Source of the DNA: an uncultured Muribaculaceae bacterium
Lineage (GTDB): Bacteria; Bacteroidota; Bacteroidia; Bacteroidales; Muribaculaceae
Length of the DNA stretch: 41,539 bases
Assembly (NCBI GenBank): GCA_947174635.1
Contig: CAMWJS010000015.1
Coordinates: 1-41,539, forward strand
Direction: 5' to 3'
Part shown: one piece after another, positions 26,372-34,517 of the stretch
How the letters are laid out: each line of letters starts with the position of its first letter
Numbering within the stretch: the stretch's first letter is position 1
Translations under genes and position numbers: made by a program
Notes under the pieces: model-generated
Database searches by the model: none
What the model saw: the letters and a program-made list of their open reading frames with translations, nothing else
Told to the model about the DNA's origin: nothing

Positions 26372-26891
26372 TCCTGAACGACTGCCGCGGCAGGTGGCTG
26401 AAACGGCAGATTATGCCTGTGCGGCGGTCGGAGAAGTCCATGCCGCGTGTGCAGCCGTCGTTGAGGCGCTTCCAGAGGCTTTTTGCCGGCTCTTTTTCTA
26501 TGTGGGCGATGATATGGACGAGTGAGCCGTTGTCGTGTGCGGGAGCGGCCTCGGGCGAGCCTACGATGGTCATGTCGGGCGGGGTAGGGCAGTTGTCTCC
26601 GGCTATTTCAACTTCTGGGCATGCAAGTCTGACCGTGTCTATTATTGTTTTGTCGTCGGAAGGATAGACGGCGACTGTGGCCGGATTGAAATGCCTGACG
26701 CATCTGTAGAGCAAAGCCATTTGCCGGATACGGTTTCCGGCCGCGGCGCGCACTGGGTCGAGCCGGCTGTGGGAAATCTTTCCGGCCAGCACTTCGGTCA
26801 CGAGCGTGAACGCAAAGGGGGAGTGTATGCCGAAACCTCCTGCACGCCAGCGCCTTTTGGGCCATGTCAATGTCCTGCGTAGTGATATCAT
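26358..26891 (-). CDS. Bacteroidales SAM-methyltransferase-like protein, probably degenerate
   Basis: This 177-residue protein starts at MISLRRTLTWPKRRWRAGGF; its ATG overlaps the TGA of the yfhO gene (ATGA). The GFGIHSPFAFTLVTEVL block near residue 20 is typical of a Bacteroidales family annotated as SAM-dependent methyltransferase. The rest is short and alternating, with PEVEIAGDNC and DMTIVGS as probable strand ends, but no clear glycine-rich SAM motif is seen. Its C-terminus overlaps xerD by 14 bases, so the three genes form one coupled operon. Enzyme activity is uncertain. Confidence 0.7.
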   Translation of the reverse strand: MISLRRTLTWPKRRWRAGGFGIHSPFAFTLVTEVLAGKISHSRLDPVRAAAGNRIRQMALLYRCVRHFNPATVAVYPSDDKTIIDTVRLACPEVEIAGDNCPTPPDMTIVGSPEAAPAHDNGSLVHIIAHIEKEPAKSLWKRLNDGCTRGMDFSDRRTGIICRFSHLPRQSFRIVFK

Positions 26892-29497
26892 TCTCTCTCC
26901 TTTCCACCTCGGGCCATGCTGCATGCGATGGCGGTAATAACGAGCAAGTAGATTAGGATTACCGAGACAGTTGCGACGGTGACGGTGGTGTGCACCGACT
27001 TGGGGTCGAATGTCATGGTGATTTCGTGCGTTCCGGCGGGAACGACTATTGCGCGGAGCACGTAGTTGACGCGCGCTATCTCGGCGGGCTTGCCGTCGAT
27101 GGTAGCCTCCCAGCCCCACGGGAAGTAGATTTCGGAGAATACAGCCACGCGGGGGGTGGATGCGTTCGACTTGTAGGTCAGGCGGTCGGGTGCGTATGAT
27201 GTCTCGACGATGGTGTCGGCTATGTCGCCTGGAGTAGCGTCGCCGAGTATCTTTTCCATCGATTTGTCGGCCACGGCCTCGGTGGCGGGTGAGAGCGTGC
27301 GCAGGGCGTCGAGTTCCTGATTGGCGTTGTCGACGTATTTTATATTGTCGACGAACCAGGCGTTGCCAAGAGCCATGTCGTTTTCATAGACCTGTTTTCC
27401 CGAGACGATGTAGCGGGCGTTGAGCATGTTGAGCACCGGTTCTGAGGCGATTACGCCGGAGTTGATGAGGTCGTTGTAGCGTCCGAGTTTGGCGGCGTGG
27501 TATCCACCTATCGTTTTGTGGAAATATGACGGAGTCGCCTCGCCGAAGCGGTCGAAGTCGGCCACACGGTAGTTGGGGTCGGTGTCGCTGAGTATGTCGC
27601 GGTCGGCGGGCGTAGGTTCAATCACAGCCTCCGAGGCGGTCAGTTCGGGCACGAAGAAGCTTTCGTGGCTCAGATAGCGCTTGTTGACGCTGTAGAGGTC
27701 GACAAACACGAGTAGGCCGATGGCGCCTACCGAAACCAATTTGCTGTAGCGGTCGCTTTTGAGCAGGTTGAAGCGCCATATACCGACCGCACCTAAGCCC
27801 AGAAGCAGGTAGATGAGCGAGCGCACGCAGTCTTTTCTGACGAGCGACAGGTGGAGGTCTTCCACGGCGTGCGCCACGTCGGGATTGTCAATGCTCACAA
27901 GTTGCACAACTTCGTCGGGATAGCCCTGATAATGAAGCTGCTGCGCTATCATCGCGGAATTGCGCAACTCGCTCTCCTCATTGAAGCCTGCGCCAAACAG
28001 ACTGGGATTCATCGCCCCCAACAGGCAGATGATGCCTACGATGCCGAAGCCGGCGGCGATAGCGATATCGCCTTTCTCTTTGAGGAACTTGCCGCGGCAC
28101 GTGGTCTTGTCGGCGGGGCGCGACGGCAGGTTGGGACGTAGCGCCGGTGCCGGGTTGTAGAGGCGGAAGAGGCCGAGTACGGCTATCAGGGGTATGATGA
28201 ATTCCGCCACGACAAGTATGCTCTCCACTGTGCGGAACTTGCTGTACATCGGCACGATGTCGATAAACAGGTCGGTGAGCCACTGGCAGTTGCGTCCCCA
28301 GGCGAGCATCACGGTGACGATGAGCACCGCGAGCAGTCCCCATTTCACGGGTCCGCGCACCGTCACGCACCCCATTACGAACAGGGCGAAGATGATGACA
28401 CCGACGTAGACGGGGCCGTTGGTCATCTCCGGTTCGCCGAAATATTGGGTTGAATAGTTGAGATAGAGGTTGACGTATGGATTGTCGGAATATTTTTCAG
28501 CGCCGTCAAGTCCGGCAAGAGCCATCGGGGCAAGCTGTCCGGCTTCGGGGCGTACCGATGCCCCCCCTTTTACGTTGGGAATGAAGAGCGTGAATGTCTC
28601 GCTCCGGCCGTAGGAATACTGTGTGATGTAGTCGCGTTTCACTTTGTCGGCGGTAGCGGGGTCGTTGTTGTCTACTTCGCTCTGTTCGCGCTGCGTCTCC
28701 TTGGCATATTTCGAAGTGTGGTAGAGAGAGGGCAGGTTGGCGCCTACGGCAAGCAGCGCGGCTGCTGCGAGCGCTGCGGTGGCTATGCCCCAGCGGCGCA
28801 TCTTCTTCTGTCGCAACGCCTTGATGAAGTAGGCGATGACAAGCGCTGCGATGACGAAACAGAAATAGTAGGTCATCTGTATGTGGTTGGCATTGAGCTG
28901 CATCATGGCGAAAAATGCCGCCATTGCAGCGCCGGAGAGATAGCGGCCTCGGTAGGCGAGCACGATGCCTCCGATTGTCGGCGGTATGTAGGCGAGGGTG
29001 ACAAATTTCCATATATGCCCCGCGCCGATTATGATTATGAAATAAGTGGAAAATCCCCAGGCTATGGCTCCGATGAGGCCGTATTCCCAGCGCACGCGCA
29101 TCGTCATCATCAGTATCATGAACCCGACCATCATCATGAACAGCAGGTTGGAGGGGGAGGGGAGTCCGAGGCCATAAATCTTGGTGAACCATGCGAACAG
29201 CGAGTTAGACGGATATGTGGGCGCAATCTGGAACGTCGGCATTCCGGAAAAGAGCGCGTTGGTCCAGAAACTCTGGTTGCCGGTCTCCTCGGCATATTCC
29301 TTTATCTCCTGGCCGTTGGCCATGCCCTGGAGCATGTCGTGCTGACGCAGGTCGTTGCCTTCGAAATTGTCGGGATAAAAGAATGCGATGGAAATGATGG
29401 CCATGACGACCACCGAAAACAGAAACCCGCGCGTCTGGCGGTTACGTATGAACTCAATCAACCCGGATTTGATACCGGCTAATGACGGAAACTGCAT
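26888..29497 (-). CDS. YfhO family polytopic membrane protein
   Basis: This 869-residue integral membrane protein has many hydrophobic helices: one at residues 25-45, a cluster from 115 to 260, and others at 365-400, 425-450 and 480-500, with a last one near the C-terminus (VTVATVSVILIYLLVITAIA). Large extracytoplasmic segments carry conserved family motifs (NYSTQYFGEPEMTNGPVYVG, EIYFPWGWEATIDGKPAEI). YfhO proteins belong to the GT-C-like glycosyltransferase superfamily; in Firmicutes they glycosylate lipoteichoic acid, whereas the Bacteroidetes substrate is unknown. A minus-strand -7 motif is at 29523-29530. Confidence 0.9.
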   Translation of the reverse strand: MQFPSLAGIKSGLIEFIRNRQTRGFLFSVVVMAIISIAFFYPDNFEGNDLRQHDMLQGMANGQEIKEYAEETGNQSFWTNALFSGMPTFQIAPTYPSNSLFAWFTKIYGLGLPSPSNLLFMMMVGFMILMMTMRVRWEYGLIGAIAWGFSTYFIIIIGAGHIWKFVTLAYIPPTIGGIVLAYRGRYLSGAAMAAFFAMMQLNANHIQMTYYFCFVIAALVIAYFIKALRQKKMRRWGIATAALAAAALLAVGANLPSLYHTSKYAKETQREQSEVDNNDPATADKVKRDYITQYSYGRSETFTLFIPNVKGGASVRPEAGQLAPMALAGLDGAEKYSDNPYVNLYLNYSTQYFGEPEMTNGPVYVGVIIFALFVMGCVTVRGPVKWGLLAVLIVTVMLAWGRNCQWLTDLFIDIVPMYSKFRTVESILVVAEFIIPLIAVLGLFRLYNPAPALRPNLPSRPADKTTCRGKFLKEKGDIAIAAGFGIVGIICLLGAMNPSLFGAGFNEESELRNSAMIAQQLHYQGYPDEVVQLVSIDNPDVAHAVEDLHLSLVRKDCVRSLIYLLLGLGAVGIWRFNLLKSDRYSKLVSVGAIGLLVFVDLYSVNKRYLSHESFFVPELTASEAVIEPTPADRDILSDTDPNYRVADFDRFGEATPSYFHKTIGGYHAAKLGRYNDLINSGVIASEPVLNMLNARYIVSGKQVYENDMALGNAWFVDNIKYVDNANQELDALRTLSPATEAVADKSMEKILGDATPGDIADTIVETSYAPDRLTYKSNASTPRVAVFSEIYFPWGWEATIDGKPAEIARVNYVLRAIVVPAGTHEITMTFDPKSVHTTVTVATVSVILIYLLVITAIACSMARGGKERE

Positions 29498-29522
29498 AAC
29501 TATATAGTATATTAATGTCCTA

Positions 29523-29530
29523 CAAAGTTA
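29523..29530 (-). promoter_or_regulatory. -7 element for the yfhO operon
   Basis: TAACTTTG on the minus strand ends 25 bases before the start of the yfhO gene and matches TAnnTTTG. It abuts the IS1182-type relic that begins on the plus strand at 29531. Confidence 0.55.
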
Positions 29531-29999
29531 ATGTATAAGTCTTATATATCCAACGATACGTTGCTTTTCCCGCCTAATCTGGGCGATTTTATTCCGCAAG
29601 ACGCACCGTCATGGCTTATTTCGGATATAGTCGACCTTCTGGACTTGAAAGAGATTCACGACAGCTATTCCAAAGCCTCCGACGGCCAGCCTCCCTATCA
29701 TCCGTCAATGCTGCTTAAGGTGGTGCTGCAATGCCGAGAAGTTCGGAGCATCGGCCGAGGCCGACATACAGGAGGGAGTGAAAGCCCTGCTTGAGCAGGT
29801 GGGAAACGGCGACAGTATGGATGATAATAATGTCGGACACGTGACTTACTCAAAAGAAGAGGCACGGCGGATTGCTGACAGCATTGAACAGAGAGCTCAG
29901 GAAGAGGGACTAAAGAAAGTTCGTGGCAAAATCACCGCCATCCGCAATGCCTGTGACCGTAAAGAAGCGCACGACAAGACATGTATGCATAATTGGTGA
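29531..29999 (+). pseudogene. IS1182-type transposase relic with internal deletion
   Basis: The first 67 codons are the N-terminus of an IS1182/IS5-group transposase (FIPQDAPSWLISDIVDLLDL, then YHPSMLLKVVL). At about 29730 the frame breaks and a middle segment follows in another frame (NAEKFGASAEADIQEGVKAL, then VTYSKEEARRIADSIEQRAQ), ending in a stop at 29997. The DDE catalytic domain is absent and no terminal repeat is seen, so it is inactive. Confidence 0.75.
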
Positions 30000-30028
30000 A
30001 TAATGTTGCAATAGTTGCTTAAATGTGT

Positions 30029-30036
30029 TAAATTTG
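30029..30036 (+). promoter_or_regulatory. -7 element for the 240-residue secreted protein gene
   Basis: TAAATTTG with TTGC 21 bases upstream (30005) fits the Bacteroidetes -33/-7 pattern. It lies 43 bases before the start codon. Confidence 0.6.
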
Positions 30037-30079
30037 CATCGAATTGACAATGAATCACCAATATTAAATTACATTTTGC

Positions 30080-30802
30080 ATGAAAAAATTCTACTTTTTA
30101 GTCGCATTGATTTCAGTTATTTCGTTTTCTGCCGGTGCCCGTGACAAACAGGACGGCTGGAAACAGTTGGGTACAGGCTCATTTTGCGACGACATGTTCT
30201 CTGCTCTTGATAACGGTTATCTTGACACCTGGGATGTAGAAATAGAGGAGAGCGAAACCACTCCGGGCTATTATCGACTCGTCAATCCGTTCGGCAATGG
30301 AAATTGTCCCTATTTCGGCGAAAACAATAAATTTGAGGCCAACGACCTTTATATACATGCCGAGGATCCGGAGCATGTGTGGATTGAGTGGCAGAATCTG
30401 GGTTTTAGTGTCGGCAGTTACGGCAGTGTTGCAGTAAGCTGCATGGTGGGTCTGTATATAAATAGCGAAGTTTTCACGCTTGAGGAGCTCCTCGATCCTG
30501 ACTATGGTATTGAATTCGGCAAACTTGCAAATGGAAAAATTGTATTTCCTGACAACGAATGGTATTATTTGCAAGTCGCATTCTCCAATTATCTTGAGGG
30601 CGTGCCAATGAACGGCAATACCAACAATCGTTTCTTGGTGACGCTTCCTCCGTCGGCCGGAGTTGGAGCAATCGCTGCCGATGACGAACATGCCGTACCT
30701 GAATATTTCAATATGCAGGGCATCCGCATCAACAATCCCGCCGCCGGCACACTTTGCATACGCCGCACGGGCAATCGTGTGGAAAAAATCATTGTAAGAT
30801 AA
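30080..30802 (+). CDS. Secreted protein with Bacteroidales C-terminal sorting-like tail
   Basis: This 240-residue protein has a signal peptide (KKFYFLVALISVISFSAGA) and a unique acidic, aromatic middle domain. It ends in EYFNMQGIRINNPAAGTLCI followed by RRTGNRVEKIIVR, the short C-terminal tail seen on many secreted Bacteroidales proteins and resembling type IX sorting signals. The middle (residues 30-185) is not recognised; it has no obvious catalytic motif and two or three cysteines. A hairpin terminator follows at 30868. Whether the tail is really handled by a type IX system, to which the porZ-like gene would belong, is inference. Confidence 0.8.
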   Translation: MKKFYFLVALISVISFSAGARDKQDGWKQLGTGSFCDDMFSALDNGYLDTWDVEIEESETTPGYYRLVNPFGNGNCPYFGENNKFEANDLYIHAEDPEHVWIEWQNLGFSVGSYGSVAVSCMVGLYINSEVFTLEELLDPDYGIEFGKLANGKIVFPDNEWYYLQVAFSNYLEGVPMNGNTNNRFLVTLPPSAGVGAIAADDEHAVPEYFNMQGIRINNPAAGTLCIRRTGNRVEKIIVR

Positions 30803-30810
30803 TTTTCGAT

Positions 30811-30843
30811 CATAATATTAAAATAATTTTGAACAGTTACTTA
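30811..30843. repeat. Solo end of the panB-leader MITE family
   Basis: These 33 bases are identical to 24440-24472, the right end of the MITE. No partner arm is seen within 1 kb. It lies 8 bases after the preceding gene and before its terminator. Confidence 0.85.
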
Positions 30844-30867
30844 CGGAATTAAACAATTGTACAAAGG

Positions 30868-30913
30868 ATAAAACAGGAGCACAATGACGAGATTGCGCTC
30901 CTGTTTTATTTTG
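30868..30913 (+). terminator. Intrinsic terminator after the secreted protein gene
   Basis: ATAAAACAGGAGC pairs with GCTCCTGTTTTAT, with further inner pairing (CAAT/ATTG), followed by TTTT. The length of the stem suggests it is effective on either strand. Confidence 0.8.
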
Positions 30914-31448
30914 AAGTAAAAAAAGAAATATCCATATACCGGCACCATGCCTGATACAAAACCAATTTTTCTTTTGTTCTGTTGCCCGGGATTCTGTCAT
31001 TTTGTTCGTAGTGAAAAATTCATGAAACGACCCGAAAAAGTCCGTTTCAAGTGTTAAAAGCATCATTTTTGACCGTTTTTCCGTCTGAAACGACCCAAAA
31101 AAGTCCATCAGGGGTGAAAATAGGGTAGCTTATGGGGTGCTCGGGGAGGCCAGCTGGTGTATGGACGATATGACTGTTTTCCATGGTAAACTTTTGGCGG
31201 CCGATAGGGTAGGGGAGGGGATGTCTTTTCGAGTTGCCTTCTGAGATGGAGCGGGATGAAATTTGGAGTTGTATTTCTCGGCGAGATTCCATATATTTGT
31301 AATTTGTTTTTGTGGAAAGTTTTGCGCTTCATTGCGAGGGCGTAAAGACGTGATTAATCACGTCCGCGCAGTCGTCCGGCAATCTATGGAGACCGCAACG
31401 CTGATACGGATGCGGTTAATCGCGATCCTGTAATATATTTTTTAAGTT
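30914..31448. other. Gene-free stretch with repeats and a ybeY leader
   Basis: TGAAACGACCCGAAAAAGTCC at 31023 and TGAAACGACCCAAAAAAGTCC at 31085 are direct repeats about 62 bases apart. The palindrome GACGTGATTAATCACGTC lies at about 31346-31363 and the weaker dyad GGATGCGG/CGCGATCC at about 31408-31430. TATATTTG at 31292-31299 could be the ybeY promoter. Short open frames on the minus strand have no family features and read through the repeats. Confidence 0.55.
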
Positions 31449-31871
31449 ATGATAGAAGTATTGGCACAGAATGTTGAGAAGCCCGCGCTCGACTGGGATA
31501 AGGTGGAGCGGTGGATTGTTGAGGTGGCGCAGCGTCATGGACGTCGTGCCGGTGCTCTGACTTACATCTTTTGTGATGACGAGCGCATTCTGGAGGTCAA
31601 CAGGCAGTTTCTCAATCATGACTATTATACCGACATAATCACTTTTGATGACACTACCGGCAAGTTGATACGTGGCGATATGTTCATCTCGCTCGATACT
31701 GTCGCTACGAATGCCGAGGCTGTCGGGGCGACGTATGACGATGAACTGATGCGTGTGATTATTCACGGAGTGCTCCATCTCTGCGGCATCAATGACAAAG
31801 GACCCGGCGAGCGTGAGATTATGGAAGCCCACGAGAATGACGCTCTCGAACTTTGGCGCAAAGGCTGTTGA
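31449..31871 (+). CDS. ybeY: Endoribonuclease YbeY (rRNA maturation)
   Basis: This 140-residue metal-dependent RNase takes part in 16S rRNA 3' processing and ribosome quality control. The core is visible: YIFCDDERILEVNRQFLNHD, YYTDIITFD, GDMFISLDTV and the zinc-site block VIIHGVLHLCGINDKGPGER. The family's usual third His of HGxLHLxGYDH is replaced by the NDK form, which I recall as normal in Bacteroidetes. It precedes mnmG by 157 bases with a weak CCGTTGGCGG-TTTTTTT hairpin between them. Confidence 0.95.
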   Translation: MIEVLAQNVEKPALDWDKVERWIVEVAQRHGRRAGALTYIFCDDERILEVNRQFLNHDYYTDIITFDDTTGKLIRGDMFISLDTVATNAEAVGATYDDELMRVIIHGVLHLCGINDKGPGEREIMEAHENDALELWRKGC

Positions 31872-31985
31872 GAATGCAAAATTTCCCTACGCGAGTGCGC
31901 GGAAACTTAAATATTGCAAGGAAATTGCGTTAAAAATGGCTGAAATATAGTTTAATATATTGAATATCAGATAAATATGATAAAA

Positions 31986-32008
31986 AATCCGTTGGCGGTT
32001 TTTTTGAA
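31986..32008 (+). terminator. Weak terminator-like hairpin between ybeY and mnmG
   Basis: AAATCCG pairs with CGGTTTTTTT over the short loop TTGG. The stem is short, so some readthrough into mnmG is likely. No clear TAnnTTTG is seen in front of mnmG. Confidence 0.4.
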
Positions 32009-32028
32009 TAACTATTTTAAGATAACAG

Positions 32029-33924
32029 ATGAGATATGAATTTGATGTCATAGTAGTGGGAGCAGGTCACGCCGGATGCGAGGCTGCTCATGCATCGGCC
32101 CAGCTCGGAGCCGAAACGCTGCTTGTGACAATCGACATGAACAAGATAGCGCAGATGAGTTGCAATCCTGCCGTAGGTGGTATTGCCAAGGGGCAGATTG
32201 TACGCGAGGTGGATGCGCTTGGCGGTATGATGGGAATTGTCACTGACCGTTCGGCCATACAGTTCCGTATGCTCAACCGCTCGAAGGGTCCCGCGATGTG
32301 GAGTCCGCGATCGCAGTGCGACCGCATGAAGTTTTCCGCGGAGTGGCGTCATATACTCGAGAACACTCCGCACCTGTCGATGTGGCAGGACGATGTGGTG
32401 GATGTAATCGTTGAGGATGGACACATCAAAGGTGTTGTTACGGCGATGGGTGTGCGCTTTCATGCAAAGAGTGTGGTGCTCACCAACGGCACATTTCTCA
32501 ACGGACTGATGCATATAGGCCGCACGCAAATCAAAGGCGGACGCGTGGCCGAGCCGTCATCGCACGGACTGACCGAATCGCTCCGCAGCCTCGGTTTTGC
32601 CACCGACCGCATGAAGACCGGTACGCCGGTGCGCATTGACGGTCGTTCGGTCGACTTCTCTCTTACCACGCCGCAGGATGGCGACGACGCCTTTGCCGAG
32701 GGTGGAGATTTCCATAAATTCTCCTATCTTCCCGATGTTCGGCGCACGCTTGAACAGCGCCAGTGTTTCACTGTCTATACGTCGGAGGCGACCCACGAAG
32801 TGCTTCGCCGCGGGCTTCCGGACTCGCCGCTTTTCAATGGCCAGATACAAAGTATCGGGCCCCGCTATTGCCCCTCAATCGAGACAAAGATTGTCACATT
32901 CGCCGACAAGACGGAGCATCAGTTGTTTCTCGAGCCTGAAGGAGAGGATACGCAGGAATACTATCTCAACGGCTTCTCGTCGTCGCTTCCTATCGACATT
33001 CAGATTGAGGCGCTGCACACCATTCCGGCGTTCCGCAACGTGCAGATCTACCGTCCCGGCTATGCAATAGAATATGACTTTTTCGACCCGACACAGTTGC
33101 GCCATACGCTGGAGACGAAGCTCGTTGCCGGTCTTTATTTCGCCGGCCAGATCAATGGCACTACGGGCTATGAGGAGGCGGCAGGGCAGGGTCTTGTGGC
33201 CGGAGCCAACGCCGCACTGTCGGCTCTCGGCAAAGAGCCGTTCACGCTCGGGCGCGACGAAGCCTACATAGGTGTGCTTATCGACGACCTCGTGACAAAG
33301 GGAGTCGACGAGCCTTACCGCATGTTCACCTCGCGCGCGGAGTATCGTATATTGCTGCGGCAGGACGATGCCGACGTGCGTCTGACGCCGCGCGGCCGCG
33401 AGATAGGCCTTGTCGACGACGCCCGCTACGCTGCGTTTGCCAACAAGATGCGCCGCCGTGAAAGCCTTCTGGAATTTATCAACACGTTCTCTGTGAAGCC
33501 GGCTCTTATAAATGATTATCTCGTGGGGATAGGGGAGACGCCGATGCAGCAGGGGTGTAAACTGACTCAGCTGTTGCTACGTCCGGCCCTGGATCTGCGC
33601 ACTCTCGCAAAGGGGATAAAACCGCTTGCCGATTTCATCGGTTCGCTCGGCGGCGACCGCATCGACGAGATAATCGAAGCAGTTGAAATCATGGTGAAAT
33701 ATCAGGGATATCTCGAGAGGGAGAAGCAGCTTGCCGACAAGGCCCGTCGTCTCGAAGGCCTTGTGCTCGGAGATAAATTTGACTACGCGTCGCTGACGTC
33801 GCTGTCGACCGAGGCGCGGCAGAAGCTCGCCCATATCCGCCCGCAGACTGTGGGGCAGGCATCGCGCATTCCCGGAGTTTCCCCCTCCGATATCAACATA
33901 CTCCTTTTGCTTCTGGGGAGATGA
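32029..33924 (+). CDS. mnmG: tRNA uridine-5-carboxymethylaminomethyl modification enzyme MnmG (GidA)
   Basis: This 631-residue FAD enzyme, with MnmE, installs cmnm5 at U34 of several tRNAs. The dinucleotide fold is VVGAGHAGCEAAHASAQLGA at residues 7-26; CNPAVGGIAKGQIVREVDAL follows near 45. Later family blocks are GYAIEYDFFDPTQL, LYFAGQINGTTGYEEAAGQG, TSRAEYRILLRQDDADVRLT and the C-terminal helical domain ending IPGVSPSDINILLLLLGR. The length is normal. In many bacteria this gene lies near the origin. A parS palindrome follows its stop codon. Confidence 0.98.
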   Translation: MRYEFDVIVVGAGHAGCEAAHASAQLGAETLLVTIDMNKIAQMSCNPAVGGIAKGQIVREVDALGGMMGIVTDRSAIQFRMLNRSKGPAMWSPRSQCDRMKFSAEWRHILENTPHLSMWQDDVVDVIVEDGHIKGVVTAMGVRFHAKSVVLTNGTFLNGLMHIGRTQIKGGRVAEPSSHGLTESLRSLGFATDRMKTGTPVRIDGRSVDFSLTTPQDGDDAFAEGGDFHKFSYLPDVRRTLEQRQCFTVYTSEATHEVLRRGLPDSPLFNGQIQSIGPRYCPSIETKIVTFADKTEHQLFLEPEGEDTQEYYLNGFSSSLPIDIQIEALHTIPAFRNVQIYRPGYAIEYDFFDPTQLRHTLETKLVAGLYFAGQINGTTGYEEAAGQGLVAGANAALSALGKEPFTLGRDEAYIGVLIDDLVTKGVDEPYRMFTSRAEYRILLRQDDADVRLTPRGREIGLVDDARYAAFANKMRRRESLLEFINTFSVKPALINDYLVGIGETPMQQGCKLTQLLLRPALDLRTLAKGIKPLADFIGSLGGDRIDEIIEAVEIMVKYQGYLEREKQLADKARRLEGLVLGDKFDYASLTSLSTEARQKLAHIRPQTVGQASRIPGVSPSDINILLLLLGR

Positions 33925-33932
33925 AAATCGAA

Positions 33933-33948
33933 TGTTTCACGTGAAACA
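33933..33948. promoter_or_regulatory. parS centromere site (ParB binding)
   Basis: TGTTTCACGTGAAACA is a perfect 16-bp palindrome and an exact match to the bacterial chromosomal parS consensus. It starts 8 bases after the mnmG stop and ends 50 bases before the apt start. ParB loads here and helps segregate the origin region. parS sites cluster around oriC in most bacteria that have them. parA and parB are not in the window, and I noticed no second site. Confidence 0.9.
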
Positions 33949-33998
33949 AATATAACGCAAATTAAAATCATACAGTAACATAACTTAAAAGAACAATC

Positions 33999-34517
33999 AT
34001 GGAATACATCAAACGACACATCCGCGACGTTCAGGATTTCCCGCAGAAAGGTGTCCTTTTCAAGGACCTCACCACCGCGTTCAAGGACCCGCGTGCGCTT
34101 CACATCATCGGCTGGGATCTGGCTCAGCTTTATCGCGACAAAGGTGTCACCAAAGTAGTCGGCATCGAGTCGCGCGGCTTCATCGGTGGATCGATACTCG
34201 CATTTGAAATCGGTGCCGGTTTCGTGCCCGTGCGCAAGCCCGGCAAGCTGCCTGCCGATACTCTTCAGGCATCCTATGACAAGGAGTATGGTAAAGATGT
34301 AATCGAGATACACCGCGACGCCATCACACCAGACGACATTGTAGTGCTTCACGACGATGTGCTTGCCACCGGAGGCACCATGCGCGCTGCCTACGACCTG
34401 GTGAAGAGCATGAACCCCAAGAAGGTTTATGTCAACTTCATTATCGAGCTGACCGCTCTCGGCGGACGTGAGAAACTTCCCGCCGACGCGGAAGTGACCT
34501 CGTTGATTAAATACTAA
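33999..34517 (+). CDS. apt: Adenine phosphoribosyltransferase
   Basis: This 172-residue enzyme salvages adenine to AMP using PRPP. The adenine-site IRDVQDFPQKGVLFKDLT block is at residues 8-25, GIESRGFIGGSILAFEIGAG in the middle, and the PRPP loop is VVLHDDVLATGGTMRAA. The length is normal. It is 74 bases downstream of mnmG in the same orientation with parS in the gap, so it may be read from the mnmG transcript. Confidence 0.97.
   Translation: MEYIKRHIRDVQDFPQKGVLFKDLTTAFKDPRALHIIGWDLAQLYRDKGVTKVVGIESRGFIGGSILAFEIGAGFVPVRKPGKLPADTLQASYDKEYGKDVIEIHRDAITPDDIVVLHDDVLATGGTMRAAYDLVKSMNPKKVYVNFIIELTALGGREKLPADAEVTSLIKY

Noticed and set aside
30818-31332. Three short minus-strand open frames containing repeated DFFGSF-like residues
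   Set aside because: The apparent peptide repeat is simply the translation of the two direct DNA repeats, and one frame also covers the terminator at 30868.
31449-31871. YbeY with an apparently missing third zinc-binding His
   Set aside because: The HLCGINDKGPGER form is, as far as I recall, normal in Bacteroidetes YbeY, so it is not evidence of inactivation.
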